Position numbers and translations under genes: made by a program. A stretch of 64,000 bases of DNA from JAOUEA01 sp963797635 (GTDB lineage: Bacteria > Actinomycetota > UBA4738 > HRBIN12), in contig CAWCPZ010000011.1 of NCBI GenBank assembly GCA_963797635.1, positions 1 to 64,000 of the forward strand. The letters are read 5' to 3'. The notes under the pieces were generated by a model. That model was not told where the DNA came from. It ran no database searches and worked only from the letters and a program-made list of their open reading frames with translations. Of the stretch, positions 7,736 through 17,265 are shown piece after piece; position 1 is the stretch's first letter, and each line of letters opens with the position of its first letter.

Positions 7736-8692
7736 CTAGCAGCCCGGGCGACGGTTCGGGTTGAAGTACGTGTCGCAGGCCATGGCCTTGTAGTTGTTCC
7801 ATGAGCCGGCAGACGTGTCGGCCCAGTAGTTGGTCGTGGCCTTCTCCGAGTTCCAGTAGATCAACGCCTTGATCTTGGGCATGGCCTTCAAGGAGGAGCG
7901 CATGCCGGCCATCCAGTTCGCCTTCCAGCTGGGCTGGCTCTTGACCTCGACGACCCCGGTCTGCACCATCAGCGGCTGCGTCTTGGTGGCGCCCCAGGCG
8001 TAGAAGCAGTTGAAGAGGTCGGTGAAGCTCTTGGTGGACTCCGACGGCGGGATCGCGGTTCCGGCGATCCAGTCGACGTAGGCGTCACCGGGGTAGTACG
8101 ACTGGGCATGGCCGCTGCAGAAGGCCGCGGCCTGCGGGTCCCAGACCCACTGCACGTTCGTGGCGCCTTCGGCGTCGAAGAGGTTCACCACGTGACGCCA
8201 CGCCGCGATGAACTCCGGGCCCGTTCCGATGTACTGGATCCGGCCCGGCGCCTGCGTCATCTCGAACGCGAACCGGACGAGGATCGGCCCCGGCACCTTC
8301 TTCATCTCTCGGGCCACGGACCGGATCGTGCTGTCGTACTGACCGCGAGCGATGGCGGCGGCGCGGTTGGCATCGGGCGTGAGGCCGGTTGCCCGCCACG
8401 AAGCCATCGGCACCCTGCCTTCGTTCGTCCAGTTGATCTCCGGCTTGTAGAACAGGTCGGTGAACCCGTGGTAGCGGTGCGTGATGTCGAACTTGCGACC
8501 CAGCATCGACTCCGCGCGCCGGATCGACTCACCTTGGTCGCCCCAGCGTGGACTGATGTGGGTTCCGAACAGGATGCCGGATGTGGGTGCGACCGGTGCT
8601 CCATGAGCGGCCGGTGCGAGTCCGACGAGTGTGGCCGTGGTGGCCAGCACCAATGCGATCAACGTTCGTGTCGTGCGTTCCTTCCCTGCCAT
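7736..8692 (-). CDS. Secreted GH26-like protein (paralogue of 37604-38581)
   Basis: The 318-residue product has a signal peptide ending at AHGA and then one domain resembling glycoside hydrolase family 26 (beta-mannanase fold): GILFGTHISPRWG, the acid/base region LVRFAFEMTQAPGR, and YYPGDAYVDWIAG. In family members the nucleophile lies in an AE-[TY]-G strand. Here the equivalent is MVQTGVVEV, so Gln replaces the usual Glu, and activity should not be assumed. The ATG at 8692 follows GGAGGGGG. Downstream is a strong terminator. A paralogue sits at the edge of the exopolysaccharide locus, so both may bind or trim an extracellular glycan. Confidence 0.75.
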   Translation of the reverse strand: MAGKERTTRTLIALVLATTATLVGLAPAAHGAPVAPTSGILFGTHISPRWGDQGESIRRAESMLGRKFDITHRYHGFTDLFYKPEINWTNEGRVPMASWRATGLTPDANRAAAIARGQYDSTIRSVAREMKKVPGPILVRFAFEMTQAPGRIQYIGTGPEFIAAWRHVVNLFDAEGATNVQWVWDPQAAAFCSGHAQSYYPGDAYVDWIAGTAIPPSESTKSFTDLFNCFYAWGATKTQPLMVQTGVVEVKSQPSWKANWMAGMRSSLKAMPKIKALIYWNSEKATTNYWADTSAGSWNNYKAMACDTYFNPNRRPGC

Positions 8693-8965
8693 ACATCCCC
8701 CTCCGCGGTGTCCACCAGCCCTCGCCCTCGGGGTACGGGCATGCCAGATACCTGCCGGCTACCTGGTAGCCATCGGGAATGGGAGCGAGCGGACACGATA
8801 GGTCGATAGGACCGTTTCGGAAGGGCTCAGCCTAAGCATATGGGTACTGCATCGACTGTAGATCTCGGCAAGTTCTCCGAAGAACGCTGTACCGCAGAGG
8901 TTCTACGGGGCCCGAGGGGTTTCCCCTTCATGGCAACCGACGGAGCGGTTCGGCCGGGGAGTGAT

Positions 8966-10354
8966 TCAGGCCTGGTCCGGGCAGGTCCCCAGCGTTCGGT
9001 CGCACAGCACGACCGCTCCCAGCCCGAAGCCGGCTCCACCGCCGACCTGGCCCGGGGTCGTGACGAACCCCTGCCAGCGGGTCACGAGGCAGATGGCGTT
9101 CGGGTCGCTCGCGTGGATCCCGCAGGCTCCCTCCGTGCCGTTCATGGACCAGTCGTACTGGACCTTCAGGTCCGTGGTGGTCGCCGTGCGCCAGGTGATC
9201 TGACGAAGCGTGGCGTCGTACCAGTAGGCGCAGGACATCGACAGGTCACCGGGGGCACAGCCGTTGTACTCCGATCCCTTCTTCGGGTAGATGTGGACGG
9301 CCGACACCGTGTCCGGTCCGGTGGGACATCCGTTCGCGCCGAAGGAGTCGGCGAGGTTCTTCACCTGACCGAACGCCAGCGAGCTCACCGCCATGGTGCA
9401 GGTGCCTGACGCTCCCGGCTCGCCGATCGCCGCGTCGTCGTTGCCCCGATACACCTGATCGATCATGAGACCGGTGAAGCCGATGATGGCGTACTTGTCG
9501 GGCGTGCCGGGACACGGCGATACCTGGCCGTCCTTGCCCAGCTGACCTTCGCAGTCGTTCACGGGGAAGTACTTGATCGTGCCGATCTCGTCATGGAGCG
9601 TCGACCAGTCGGCGTTGGAGTGCCCGGTGTCGTTGCAGACATAGGTCGGTTCGGAGCCGGCCGGCGACCCGTTGAGGCTCACGCCGTCCAGATAGCCGTC
9701 GACGATCCAGTCGGCGCGCGACGAACTGCCCGCGTTGCTGCAGTGTTCGTTGGCGTCGACGCCCCACTGGTCGAGGTTCATGAAGCCCCAGGTGGCGTCG
9801 CCCAGGGTGGCGTCGCCGTTGTTGTACCAGAAGGCGCAGGTGTCCCCGATCTCGACACCGTCGGGAACCTTGCAGACCCCTTGCAGGTACCCCGAGTCGA
9901 GGACGATCGGCGCCGCGAACGCGCTGGCGGCCGGCCCCCATGCTGCCGTGGCGCGGGCCGTCACGGCTGCCGTGTCGCCGAGCCCCAGGACGCCGGCGAA
10001 GAACACCGACTGCGGGGTCGAATACTGCACCGTCACGTACCCGGGGCCGTCGTCGCATCCCACGATGTCGGTGACGCCGCCGTTCTCGGCCACGAGGTCC
10101 GACACGTTGGCCGCGGCATAGATGTCGGCCCGGCTCTCGGGCGAGAAGGTGTCCTCGATGTTGGCGCAGGACTTCGCGGCGGCGAGCGCGGCGGCGTCGG
10201 CACCGTTGACCATCGATCGGCGTCGCAGGAGCAGTCCTCCCACATCGACCGTCAAGACCAACATGCCGAAGATGGCCACCAGTGAGAGCGCCGTGATCAC
10301 GACGATCGCTCCGCCTTCGTCCTGGACCCTTCCGCGCACCAGCCCGGCCTCCAT
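8966..10354 (-). CDS. TadG-like pilus-assembly/secreted Cys-rich protein
   Basis: Residues 1-60 contain the Tad-domain signature: a GGAIVVITALSLVAIFGML hydrophobic helix followed by VDVGGLLLRRRSMVNGADAAALAAA, as in TadE/TadG-type proteins and Flp-associated pseudopilins. The remaining about 400 residues are extracellular and rich in Cys, Asp, Gly and aromatic residues, so disulfide bonding is likely. The family is tied to Flp/Tad pilus assembly and cell-surface attachment. No other tad gene is adjacent, though an Flp pilin lies at 23114-23323. The exact function of the long C-terminal part is unknown. Confidence 0.75.
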   Translation of the reverse strand: MEAGLVRGRVQDEGGAIVVITALSLVAIFGMLVLTVDVGGLLLRRRSMVNGADAAALAAAKSCANIEDTFSPESRADIYAAANVSDLVAENGGVTDIVGCDDGPGYVTVQYSTPQSVFFAGVLGLGDTAAVTARATAAWGPAASAFAAPIVLDSGYLQGVCKVPDGVEIGDTCAFWYNNGDATLGDATWGFMNLDQWGVDANEHCSNAGSSSRADWIVDGYLDGVSLNGSPAGSEPTYVCNDTGHSNADWSTLHDEIGTIKYFPVNDCEGQLGKDGQVSPCPGTPDKYAIIGFTGLMIDQVYRGNDDAAIGEPGASGTCTMAVSSLAFGQVKNLADSFGANGCPTGPDTVSAVHIYPKKGSEYNGCAPGDLSMSCAYWYDATLRQITWRTATTTDLKVQYDWSMNGTEGACGIHASDPNAICLVTRWQGFVTTPGQVGGGAGFGLGAVVLCDRTLGTCPDQA

Positions 10355-10508
10355 GGGTGAAGCGCCCGCTCATGCGGGTCGCTGCATGGAGATCGCCTCA
10401 GCGATGCGCCAGCGCTCGGCCGAACGTCGCCGGATCTAGGCTGGGCGGGGGATTCGATCTCAGCCTTTCGCCCGGGACTCCAGGTCCATCGGAGACCTGC
10501 CGACATCG

Positions 10509-11078
10509 GTGGTGAGTGCCATGACCCTGGGAACGCAGTTCAACTCCGTGATGACGGCCGCCCGCACCGGCGCGCCGTGGGCCCTCGAGGCCCTGTATCG
10601 CGATCTGCAGCCCCGAGTGCTGCGGTATCTGCGCGTGCACGAGCCCGGCGTGGCCGAAGACCTCGCGTCCGACACCTGGATCGGCGTCGCGAAGGGCGTG
10701 CCTGGCTTCCTGGGAGGGGAAGAGGAGTTCCACGCCCTCGTCTTCACGGTCGCCCGGCGAAGGGTCTTGGACCACCGCAGGACGGAAGCGCGGCGGCGGA
10801 CGGCGCCGAGCGACCCGGGGTCGCTGGAAGGACTGGGGCCCGTGGCGGATGCGGAGTCGGACGCGATGGATCGCCTCGGTGAGGGGTGGGCCCTCAGGCT
10901 CGTATCGGAACTCCCGCCCGACCAGGCGGACGTGGTGCTGCTGCGGGTGATGGGGGACCTCTCGGTCAAGGACGTCGCTTCGATCCTCGACAAGCAGCCC
11001 GGAGCCGTTCGCGCCCTGCAACACCGCGCGATCCGCAGATTGGCAGCGCGACTCGGCGAGGAGGCCGTAACGCCATGA
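10509..11078 (+). CDS. ECF-type RNA polymerase sigma factor
   Basis: The product has the two ECF domains. Region 2 spans about residues 25-95 (ALEALYRDLQPRVLRYLR, AEDLASDTWIGVAKG, FTVARRRVLDHRR). Region 4 spans about 125-185 (LVSELPPDQADVVLLRVMGDLSVKDVA, then AVRALQHRAIRRLA). It would direct polymerase to a small regulon. The start may be GTG at 10509 or 10512 or ATG at 10521; only a weak GGTGAG precedes the ATG. Its stop overlaps the next ATG (ATGA at 11075-11078), and the next gene encodes a membrane protein with a cytosolic N-terminus, the usual anti-sigma arrangement. Confidence 0.85.
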   Translation: MVSAMTLGTQFNSVMTAARTGAPWALEALYRDLQPRVLRYLRVHEPGVAEDLASDTWIGVAKGVPGFLGGEEEFHALVFTVARRRVLDHRRTEARRRTAPSDPGSLEGLGPVADAESDAMDRLGEGWALRLVSELPPDQADVVLLRVMGDLSVKDVASILDKQPGAVRALQHRAIRRLAARLGEEAVTP

Positions 11079-11943
11079 CGTTCTACCGCGATGTACCCGA
11101 TGACATGATGTCCGCAAACGACGTCGAACTCGCCGACGCCCTGCTCGAGGGCACGCTGGATACCGCGGAAGCGCCTTCCTACGCAGGCGTTGCCGAACTG
11201 ATCCATGCCCTGGACGAAGGTCCCGATGAGGACCTCGATCCCGAGCGCGCGCGGGCCACGGTGGCGGCCATGGCCGCGGTGATCGATGCACTCCCGACCC
11301 CCTCGAGGGTGCCCTCCGCGGCCGTGACCACCCCCGTGCGGCCGCGACGTCGGATCCGGATGAAGGTGGCAGGCGTCGCGCTTGCGGCGTCCATGCTCGG
11401 AACGGGCGGCGTGGCGTTCGCCGGAGGCCTCCCGGCAGGCGCCCAACACATCGCACACCAACTGTTCGCCAAGGTCGGCGTGTCGATCCCCGACACCAAG
11501 GGCGGGGAGATCTCCGATGTCGCGCACACCACGCCGCCTGAGGGCGGCAAGGGTGCAACCGTCTGCAAGGCCGCGAGCGAAGACAAGTGCCAGGCGGGCG
11601 AGGATCACGGGCACTCGAACGACCCACACGGCCAAGCCGGCGACGATCACGGGCAGTCGAACGACCCACACGGTCAAGCCGACGACCACGGGCAGGCCGG
11701 TGACGATCACGGCCAGGCCGGTGACGATCACGGGAACGGCGGAGACCACGGGCAACCCGCCGATCCGGGTCAGCCAGCCGATCCGGGCCAGCCAGGACGA
11801 TCCAGGCCAGCCCGACGATCCGGGCCAGTCAGGCGGACGACCACGGGCAACCCGCCGATCCAGGTCAGCCGGCCGATCCGGGCCAGTCGGGCGATCCGGG
11901 CCAGCCGGGCGGCGACCACGGAAAGCCGGGCATTTCGACCTAG
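11075..11943 (+). CDS. Putative anti-sigma membrane protein with DHG/PGQ repeats
   Basis: About 90 cytosolic residues rich in acidic helices are followed by a basic RRRIRMK, one membrane helix (VAGVALAASMLGTGGVAFAGG) and an exported part. The exported part has two cysteines (VCKAASEDKC) and then tandem G-D-D-H-G-Q and D-P-G-Q-P repeats. Overlap with the sigma gene makes an anti-sigma role likely, with the repeat arm outside the cell. His/Asp-rich repeats could bind divalent metals. The repeat tract is cut by two small shifts near 11800 and 11835. Corrected reading ends DHGKPGIST at 11941-11943 (about 289 residues), whereas the uncorrected frame drifts into Arg-rich sequence. Confidence 0.7.
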
Positions 11944-12081
11944 GTCAAAGGTCGGCCGCTTCTCCGTCTTTCGCCTGGCGACTCTGAACCTTCGGGGGAT
12001 GTGCACACCACCCGTTCTCCTTAGCCTGGGCCCCGACAGGGGCCGAGCGGTCGGTTCCGAGAAACGGGAAAGGAGCAGGTC

Positions 12082-12447
12082 TTGCGCAAACTCCTCGTGA
12101 TCGCGCTCACGGCCATGACGGTTGCCGGGACGGCGAGCATCGCGCTCGCCGCCACCACGATCCAGTGGACCGGCCAGGGTGGAGAGAACCTCCCCTGCGA
12201 CGGCGGTGGCCACTGGGTCCTCACCGGCAAGGGTGTCACGTCGGCGACGATGGAAGTCAACGGCGTCACCTACACGATGGTGCAGAACGGCAAGGGTTCG
12301 TTCGCTGCCGACTCGAACGGCACGCTGGGTGCCGGCACCACGGCGTCTGCCACGTACGAAGGCAGCCCGAAGAACCCGCAGTTCGTCCTCTCGCACTGTG
12401 TCGCCGGTGACGGTGGCTACCCTGGTGACGGCGGCTACGGCAGCTGA
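12082..12447 (+). CDS. Small secreted protein, unknown function
   Basis: The 121-residue product has a signal peptide (MRKLLVIALTAMTVAG...SIALA). It is followed by a compact beta-rich domain with two cysteines about 70 residues apart and a Gly/Tyr-rich tail (GDGGYPGDGGYGS). The TTG start is chosen because AAGGAG lies 8 nt upstream and the signal peptide begins there. It follows the sigma/anti-sigma pair on the same strand, so it may be a target of that sigma factor. A bidirectional terminator lies at 12488-12535. I do not recognise the family. Confidence 0.7.
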   Translation: MRKLLVIALTAMTVAGTASIALAATTIQWTGQGGENLPCDGGGHWVLTGKGVTSATMEVNGVTYTMVQNGKGSFAADSNGTLGAGTTASATYEGSPKNPQFVLSHCVAGDGGYPGDGGYGS

Positions 12448-12487
12448 GCACCGCGCACCATCGGTCACCCACCGGTGACCAGCTGGG

Positions 12488-12535
12488 AACACGAAAGGCG
12501 GGCGACCCCTCCGGGATCGCCCGCCTTTTCGTGTT
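12488..12535. terminator. Bidirectional terminator
   Basis: A long stem (AACACGAAAGGCGGGCGA pairing with TCGCCCGCCTTTTCGTGTT, one bulge) sits between the convergent secreted-protein gene and the S55 peptidase gene. TTTT lies within the right arm and AAA within the left, so it can serve both transcripts. Confidence 0.8.
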
Positions 12536-12559
12536 GACGGTGGAGTGAGCGCTCGGTCC

Positions 12560-14327
12560 TCAGTGCACGATCTTGATGTTCAGGCGTTCGACGCCTTGCA
12601 GCACGTACCCCGAGGGTTCGGACACGACCTTCGGGTTCGCGGAGGCCCCGACCGAAGATCGCCGCCGAGACGTCCGATCGCTTGGGCTGGTGGTTGAGCG
12701 AATCGACGAGGTCGGCGAACGACTTCACGTGGTCGCGGAGCCGGAACCCGCCGCCGATCACCAGGAGATCCCCGGACCCGCGGAGCTTGCTCGGCACGTC
12801 GATCCGGAGGTCGACGGTCACGGGGGTGTCTGAATCGGTGGGCAGGATCACCACCCGCAGGTCGATCCGTCCGCCACGGTGGACCTGGATGGTGTGGCGC
12901 TGCTTGAAGGCGTGCTGCTGGTTCGTGCGGGAAAGCACCTTCTTCACGCGGGCGGTGAGGTCCTCGTCGCTCAGGGAACCCGAGATGTCCACGGAGTCGA
13001 CGTCGATGTCCTCGAAGCGTTGGTAGACGAGTTCACTCAGGGTCCGGTACACGCCGTAGTAGCCGACCTCGTCGGCGAGGTTGTACTCGGAGGAGTACGT
13101 ATCCGAGATCGACACCGTCCACGGATCGCCCGCTTCGTCGGTGCCGTTCACCGTGAGATCGAGCGTGCCCGAGCCGGGCCCGTCCGCGTCCGTGATCGTC
13201 GCGACGTTGTAGTAGGTATGGGCGTAGCTGATGTACGGCAGGTACTCCTGCGAGACCACCTGGGTGGAACCCTGATCCGACGTCCCGAGCGGTGTGTAGG
13301 TGAGGTCGCTCGTCACGGGGGTCAGCTCGGGGGCGGTTCCCGTGATCCCGGCGATGCCCGCCAGGCGGTCCTGGGTCACGATCCCTGAGGTGTCGGTGAT
13401 CTGCCCGAACTTGAACGCGCCGAACACCTGACTGGGGTCGGGGATGGTGTGGATGATGTTCGCGTTCGTGAGCGCGAGCGTCGTCTCGCCCGAGTGGTTG
13501 AAGGGGTGTCCGAACGCGACGACCTCGTCGTCGCACACGAAGGTCGCGGTTCCGATAGCACCGAACGTCGCGTCGCCGTAGCTGTAGGCCGCGCCGATCG
13601 CGCCGCCGGCGACCGGGGGAGCACCGAGCGGCGCGCCGCCGGGTGCCTGGGCGGACGCTCCGGTGGTGACGGCGAAGGGGCTACCGTTCTTCGTCATCCA
13701 GTGCTGCAACCGCGACTGCGCCTTGCCGCTGGAGGCGCCCAACCCGGACACGCTCAGTGGCACGGTGATGGGCTTGGCCACCGTCGGGGCCGAGGCGACC
13801 GTGGTGGCCTCCGAGGCCCGGGCGAACGCTCGCTGGAGGGTGGCGTTCAGCTTCACCGGAGCAGGGGACGGCGGCTGGGGGAAGTCGAGGATGTGCACCA
13901 TCGAAGCGGCCGGCGTCATGCCACCGATCGTGGGGTCGGCCCCGAAGAAGCCGTAAGAGATCGCGCCGGCGAGGTCACCGCCCACGTAGACGGGGGAACC
14001 GGACATCCCGGCGGCGATGCCGCCGGTCTCGTCGATCACCGGGCCGGACACCTGGATCAGGATGAAGTCGATCCCCGGCGCGATGCCGTCAGGCAGGACG
14101 CCGAGCACCTCGACGTCGAACGAGACCGGGGTCGTTCCTTCCACCACCGTCCAGGCGGTGCCGGTCGTGCCGGGCGTCAGGTTCGAGACGTCCACGACGG
14201 GAGGAGGCGTTGCACACAAGGTTGCCGCCGATGTCGCCGGGGCCGACCAGCCGATCAGCGAGGCAACGAAGGCCAGCGAGACGACCATCGGGAGCGCACG
14301 ATGGCGCCCGGGAAGCCGGTTCTGCAT
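12560..14327 (-). CDS. Secreted S55 (SpoIVB-like) serine peptidase, frameshift near the C-terminus
   Basis: The product has a signal peptide (LPMVVSLAFVASLIG...) and an S55 peptidase domain in about residues 40-290. This includes the catalytic-serine motif GMSGSPVYVGGDLAGAISYG and the later FGHPFNHSGE block. A beta-rich C-terminal half follows. SpoIVB cleaves other signalling proteins outside the membrane; actinobacterial homologues are mostly unstudied. The annotated frame ends in Arg-rich nonsense. Near 12645 another frame takes over with ANPKVVSEPSGYVLQGVERL and stops at 12560, giving about 588 residues. The ATG at 14327 follows AAAGGGG; an in-frame ATG at 14354 is the alternative. Confidence 0.75.
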
Positions 14328-14463
14328 GAGGAAACCCCTTTCTCGGAAGCGCATCGTACGCCCTCCACCTGGGCACGTCGACGAGCCCGTGTGTCGAGTT
14401 CATGGCGCTCGGGATGCCGGGCGTGACATGGGTGGCGCCTGAACCGCCGCGGAACCCGTGCTC

Positions 14464-14952
14464 TCAAGCCTGATCGAGCAACGGCCGCGCGGCGACCACG
14501 ATGCCGTCCCGGTCCGCGTACACCATCTCCCCGGGCCGGAAGGTGACGCCTGCGAAGGTGACCGGGACATCCCGTGCTCCCTGGCCGAGCTTCGCGCTCT
14601 TGCGCGGGTGGGTGGCCAGCGCCATCACGCCGATCGCCAGCGCGCCGATCGCCTGGGAATCGCGGACGCAGCCGTTGACGATGACGCCGGCCCACCCGTT
14701 GTCTCGAGCGAGCGTGGCGAGCATGTCGCCGAGCAACGCGCACCGAAGGGATCCGCCTCCGTCGATCACGAGCACGCGGCCCTGCCCTGGTTCCTCGAGC
14801 GCCTGGCGCACCAGGACGTTGTCCTCCAGGACCTGCACGGTCGCGATCGGCCCACCGAACGCCGGGGCCCCGCCCATGGTCACGAGCCCGGGTTCGGCGA
14901 TCTGGAGCTCGTCGGCATGCGCGTCGCAGAGGTCCGCGGTCGAGATGTCCAC
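14464..14952 (-). CDS. rraA: RraA-family protein (ribonuclease E regulator / aldolase-like)
   Basis: The 162-residue length and the motifs match RraA: GGAPAFGGPIATVQVLEDN near the N-terminus, GVIVNGCVRDS, and the block LATHPRKSAKLGQGARDVPV followed by PGEMVYADRDGIV. Proteobacterial RraA binds RNase E; other members have oxaloacetate decarboxylase or aldolase activity, so the in vivo role here is open. The GTG start lies 6 nt after TAGCGT (14959-14964), with no ribosome site, indicating a leaderless transcript. It is monocistronic as far as seen. Confidence 0.88.
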   Translation of the reverse strand: MDISTADLCDAHADELQIAEPGLVTMGGAPAFGGPIATVQVLEDNVLVRQALEEPGQGRVLVIDGGGSLRCALLGDMLATLARDNGWAGVIVNGCVRDSQAIGALAIGVMALATHPRKSAKLGQGARDVPVTFAGVTFRPGEMVYADRDGIVVAARPLLDQA

Positions 14953-14989
14953 AGGCCAACGCTACCTGAGGGAAGGCTCCGGGCGAGGT

Positions 14990-15589
14990 TCACCAGCCGT
15001 TGCGATGGAGCTGGTCTTCGAGGGGGCGTCGCCGGCGGGTACGCCACGAGCCGGCGGGTTCCTCGTCGTCGGCGCGGTACCCGAACCCCAGGATCCCGAT
15101 CGGACGAAGGTCGTCCGGGACCGCGAACCGGTCGAGCAGCGCGCGCTCGCCGTGCGTGATGCCGAAGAACCACCCGCCCAGCCCTTCGTCGACGGCCGCG
15201 AGGAGCATCATCATCGAGGCCATCGCGGCGTCGACCTCCCAGAACTTCACGGGCCAGTGCTCGGCCTCGTCCATGCCGAACGCGATCTTGTCCGGCTGGG
15301 AGTAGCGCTCCAGGTACCGGGCGGGGTCGGGCAGCGGCAGCACGATGACGGTCGGACCGACCGCGACGTCGTCGGGATCCCAGCCGAACTCCGGATCGCG
15401 CGTGATCTCCCAGAACGCCGACACGGTCTCGGGCGTGTCGAGCACCAACAGCTCCAGCCCCTGCGAGAACCCCGCCGACGGGGCTCGGCGCCCGACGTCG
15501 ATGATGCGATCGATCGTCTCGCGGTCCACCGGCCGTTGATCGAACCGCCGGATCATGCGCCGGCGCCGGACGACGTCGCTGAACTCCAC
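14990..15589 (-). CDS. Nitroreductase-family flavoprotein
   Basis: The product starts VEFSDVVRRRRMIRRFDQRPV, the usual RRS/RR-F flavin-phosphate region of nitroreductases. It continues with RRAPSAGFSQGLELLVL, AAMASMMMLLAAVDEGLGG and a GILGFGYRADDEEPAG C-terminal part. These FMN enzymes reduce nitro groups, quinones or F420-like substrates; the real substrate cannot be told. The longest frame begins at 15616, but the GTG at 15589 gives the family N-terminus and lies 10 nt after the dacB stop, so the two are likely co-transcribed. Confidence 0.85.
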   Translation of the reverse strand: MEFSDVVRRRRMIRRFDQRPVDRETIDRIIDVGRRAPSAGFSQGLELLVLDTPETVSAFWEITRDPEFGWDPDDVAVGPTVIVLPLPDPARYLERYSQPDKIAFGMDEAEHWPVKFWEVDAAMASMMMLLAAVDEGLGGWFFGITHGERALLDRFAVPDDLRPIGILGFGYRADDEEPAGSWRTRRRRPLEDQLHRNGW

Positions 15590-15599
15590 GGGCGCGAGC

Positions 15600-16853
15600 C
15601 TAGCGCAGGCGCGCACCCGCGATCGTCCGCACGATCGCGTCCTCGATCGCCACCGCCGCCGACTTGCTCAGCCCTCGGCTGAGCACGGAGAACGCCACCA
15701 GCCGCCCCTCGGACGTCCGCACGTAGCCCGACAACGCCGACACCGGCGTGACGAACAGGGTGCCCGTCTTCGCATGGACGGGAACGCCCGCCAGCCGGGC
15801 TCCGAGTGTGCCCTCGCCCCCGGAGGGCAGGGACGTGATCAGCGCATGGCCCCACGGTTCGCGCCGGGCGTCGAGGAGCAGGGTGACGAGATCCACCGTG
15901 CTGACGCGGTCGCGGTGCGACAGGCCCGATCCGTCGAAGGCCCGCAGACGGACGCCCTCGTGGGAGGCCCACGACTCCATCGCCGCGGCCCCGCCCCGAG
16001 TCGAGCCCTGGCTCCCGCTGACCCGGGCGCCCAACGCTTCGGTCAGCATCTCGGCGTCGAAGTTGATCGAACCGTGGTTCTGCCGCAGGAGGATGTCGGC
16101 GAGCGGCGCAGAGCGCACCTGAGCCAACGGGGGCTGGAGATGGGCGGGCGCCCGCCCGGCGCGAGGCGACCCCGCGACCGTGACCCCGCTCGATCGCAAG
16201 GCATCCGTGAGCGCGGTCGCTGCCGAGAGCTCGGGACGAGCGAGGCCGGCGTTCCCGTTCAACGAGAGCGCGGTCGGGCGGGCCACGTAGTGACGAGAGA
16301 GTCCTCGGATCCACCCGGGCGCCCACCAACGACGATCGAACGCTGCGACGTCGCCCACCACCGAGCCGGTGATCGTGCGCAGCCCGCGATCGTGCAGCGA
16401 GTCGGCCAGCACGCTCAGCCCGGCCGGCGTGAGCTCGGGGTCACCGGAGCCGATCAGCCACAGGTCGCCGGCGAGCACGCCGTGCCGGAGCGGCCGTGAG
16501 GGCCGCGCCACCGTGACGAACCGGTGCGAAGGACCGAAGGTGTCGAGCGCCGCCATCGAGAGCACGAGCTTCTGGTTGGACGCCGGCAACCGCGCGCGGT
16601 CGCCCAGGTGCTGATACACGAGACGACGACCGGTTCCCACCGCCACGGACACGGGTTGGCCGCCCACGATGCGGTCGATGGCCACGGTCCAGGGTGCCGC
16701 AACGGGATCGCGCTCGATCGACGGCCGCGGATCGGCGGGCTGGATGCGCACGGGTTGCCTGCTGGCCCCGGGGAGCACGGCCGACGCGGTAGGCGAACAC
16801 GCGGCCAGCGACCACGCCAGCAGCACCACGAGGAGTCGCCGTCGTTGCATCAT
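15600..16853 (-). CDS. dacB: D-alanyl-D-alanine carboxypeptidase (PBP4, S13 family)
   Basis: The 417-residue product carries all three penicillin-binding motifs: S-x-x-K in PASNQKL, S-x-N in HGSINFD, and K-T-G in HAKTGTL. The long insert between the first two is typical of PBP4/DacB. The N-terminus MMQRRRLLVVLLAWSLAAC has a lipobox (LAAC), so this copy is probably a lipoprotein on the outer membrane face. It removes terminal D-Ala or opens cross-links in peptidoglycan. The start is one of two adjacent ATGs (16853 or 16850); the longer frame upstream runs antisense into the YciI gene. Confidence 0.9.
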   Translation of the reverse strand: MMQRRRLLVVLLAWSLAACSPTASAVLPGASRQPVRIQPADPRPSIERDPVAAPWTVAIDRIVGGQPVSVAVGTGRRLVYQHLGDRARLPASNQKLVLSMAALDTFGPSHRFVTVARPSRPLRHGVLAGDLWLIGSGDPELTPAGLSVLADSLHDRGLRTITGSVVGDVAAFDRRWWAPGWIRGLSRHYVARPTALSLNGNAGLARPELSAATALTDALRSSGVTVAGSPRAGRAPAHLQPPLAQVRSAPLADILLRQNHGSINFDAEMLTEALGARVSGSQGSTRGGAAAMESWASHEGVRLRAFDGSGLSHRDRVSTVDLVTLLLDARREPWGHALITSLPSGGEGTLGARLAGVPVHAKTGTLFVTPVSALSGYVRTSEGRLVAFSVLSRGLSKSAAVAIEDAIVRTIAGARLR

Positions 16854-16938
16854 GGCGTGGAGACGCTCGACCCGCGGTCCCCGTTGCGGGCGATGGAACG
16901 ACCGGTGCCCACAGATGCGCCGGTGCGAAGGAGGCGAC

Positions 16939-17244
16939 ATGCGATTCGTGGTGACGGCCTGGGACGGCGACGATCCCGATGCGAAGGAGCGGAGGGCGGC
17001 GGTGCGACCGGTCCACCTGGAGAACATCCAGCCCTTCGTCGACGACGGTCACGTCCTGGTCGGCGGAGCGATGCTCGACGACCAGGGGGACATGATCGGG
17101 TCGACGCTCGTGGTCGAGTTCGACTCTCGATCCGACCTCGACGCGTGGATCACGGCCGATCCCTATGTCACGGGAGGCGTGTGGGATCAGGTGGAGGTCC
17201 ACCCGTTCCGGCCGGCGGTGGGGAGCTGGCTCATCGAGCCCTAG
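16939..17244 (+). CDS. YciI-like protein
   Basis: The 101-residue product reads MRFVVTAWDGDDPDAKERR...R-HLENI and ends VHPFRPAVGSWLIEP. It has the ferredoxin-like YciI fold pattern, including the conserved H in RPVHLENI and the DPYVTGGVWDQVEVHPF segment. YciI proteins are small dimers of uncertain catalytic role, with a muconolactone-isomerase-like fold. The ATG has a strong GAAGGAGG site. The gene is divergent from dacB. Confidence 0.85.
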   Translation: MRFVVTAWDGDDPDAKERRAAVRPVHLENIQPFVDDGHVLVGGAMLDDQGDMIGSTLVVEFDSRSDLDAWITADPYVTGGVWDQVEVHPFRPAVGSWLIEP

Positions 17245-17265
17245 GGCCGAAACTCGGGTCTGACG

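Noticed and set aside
11580..11930. Tandem repeats that could suggest a CRISPR array or minisatellite
   Set aside because: The repeats are in frame and encode GDDHGQ/DPGQP units of the sigma-partner protein; there are no constant direct repeats with unique spacers.
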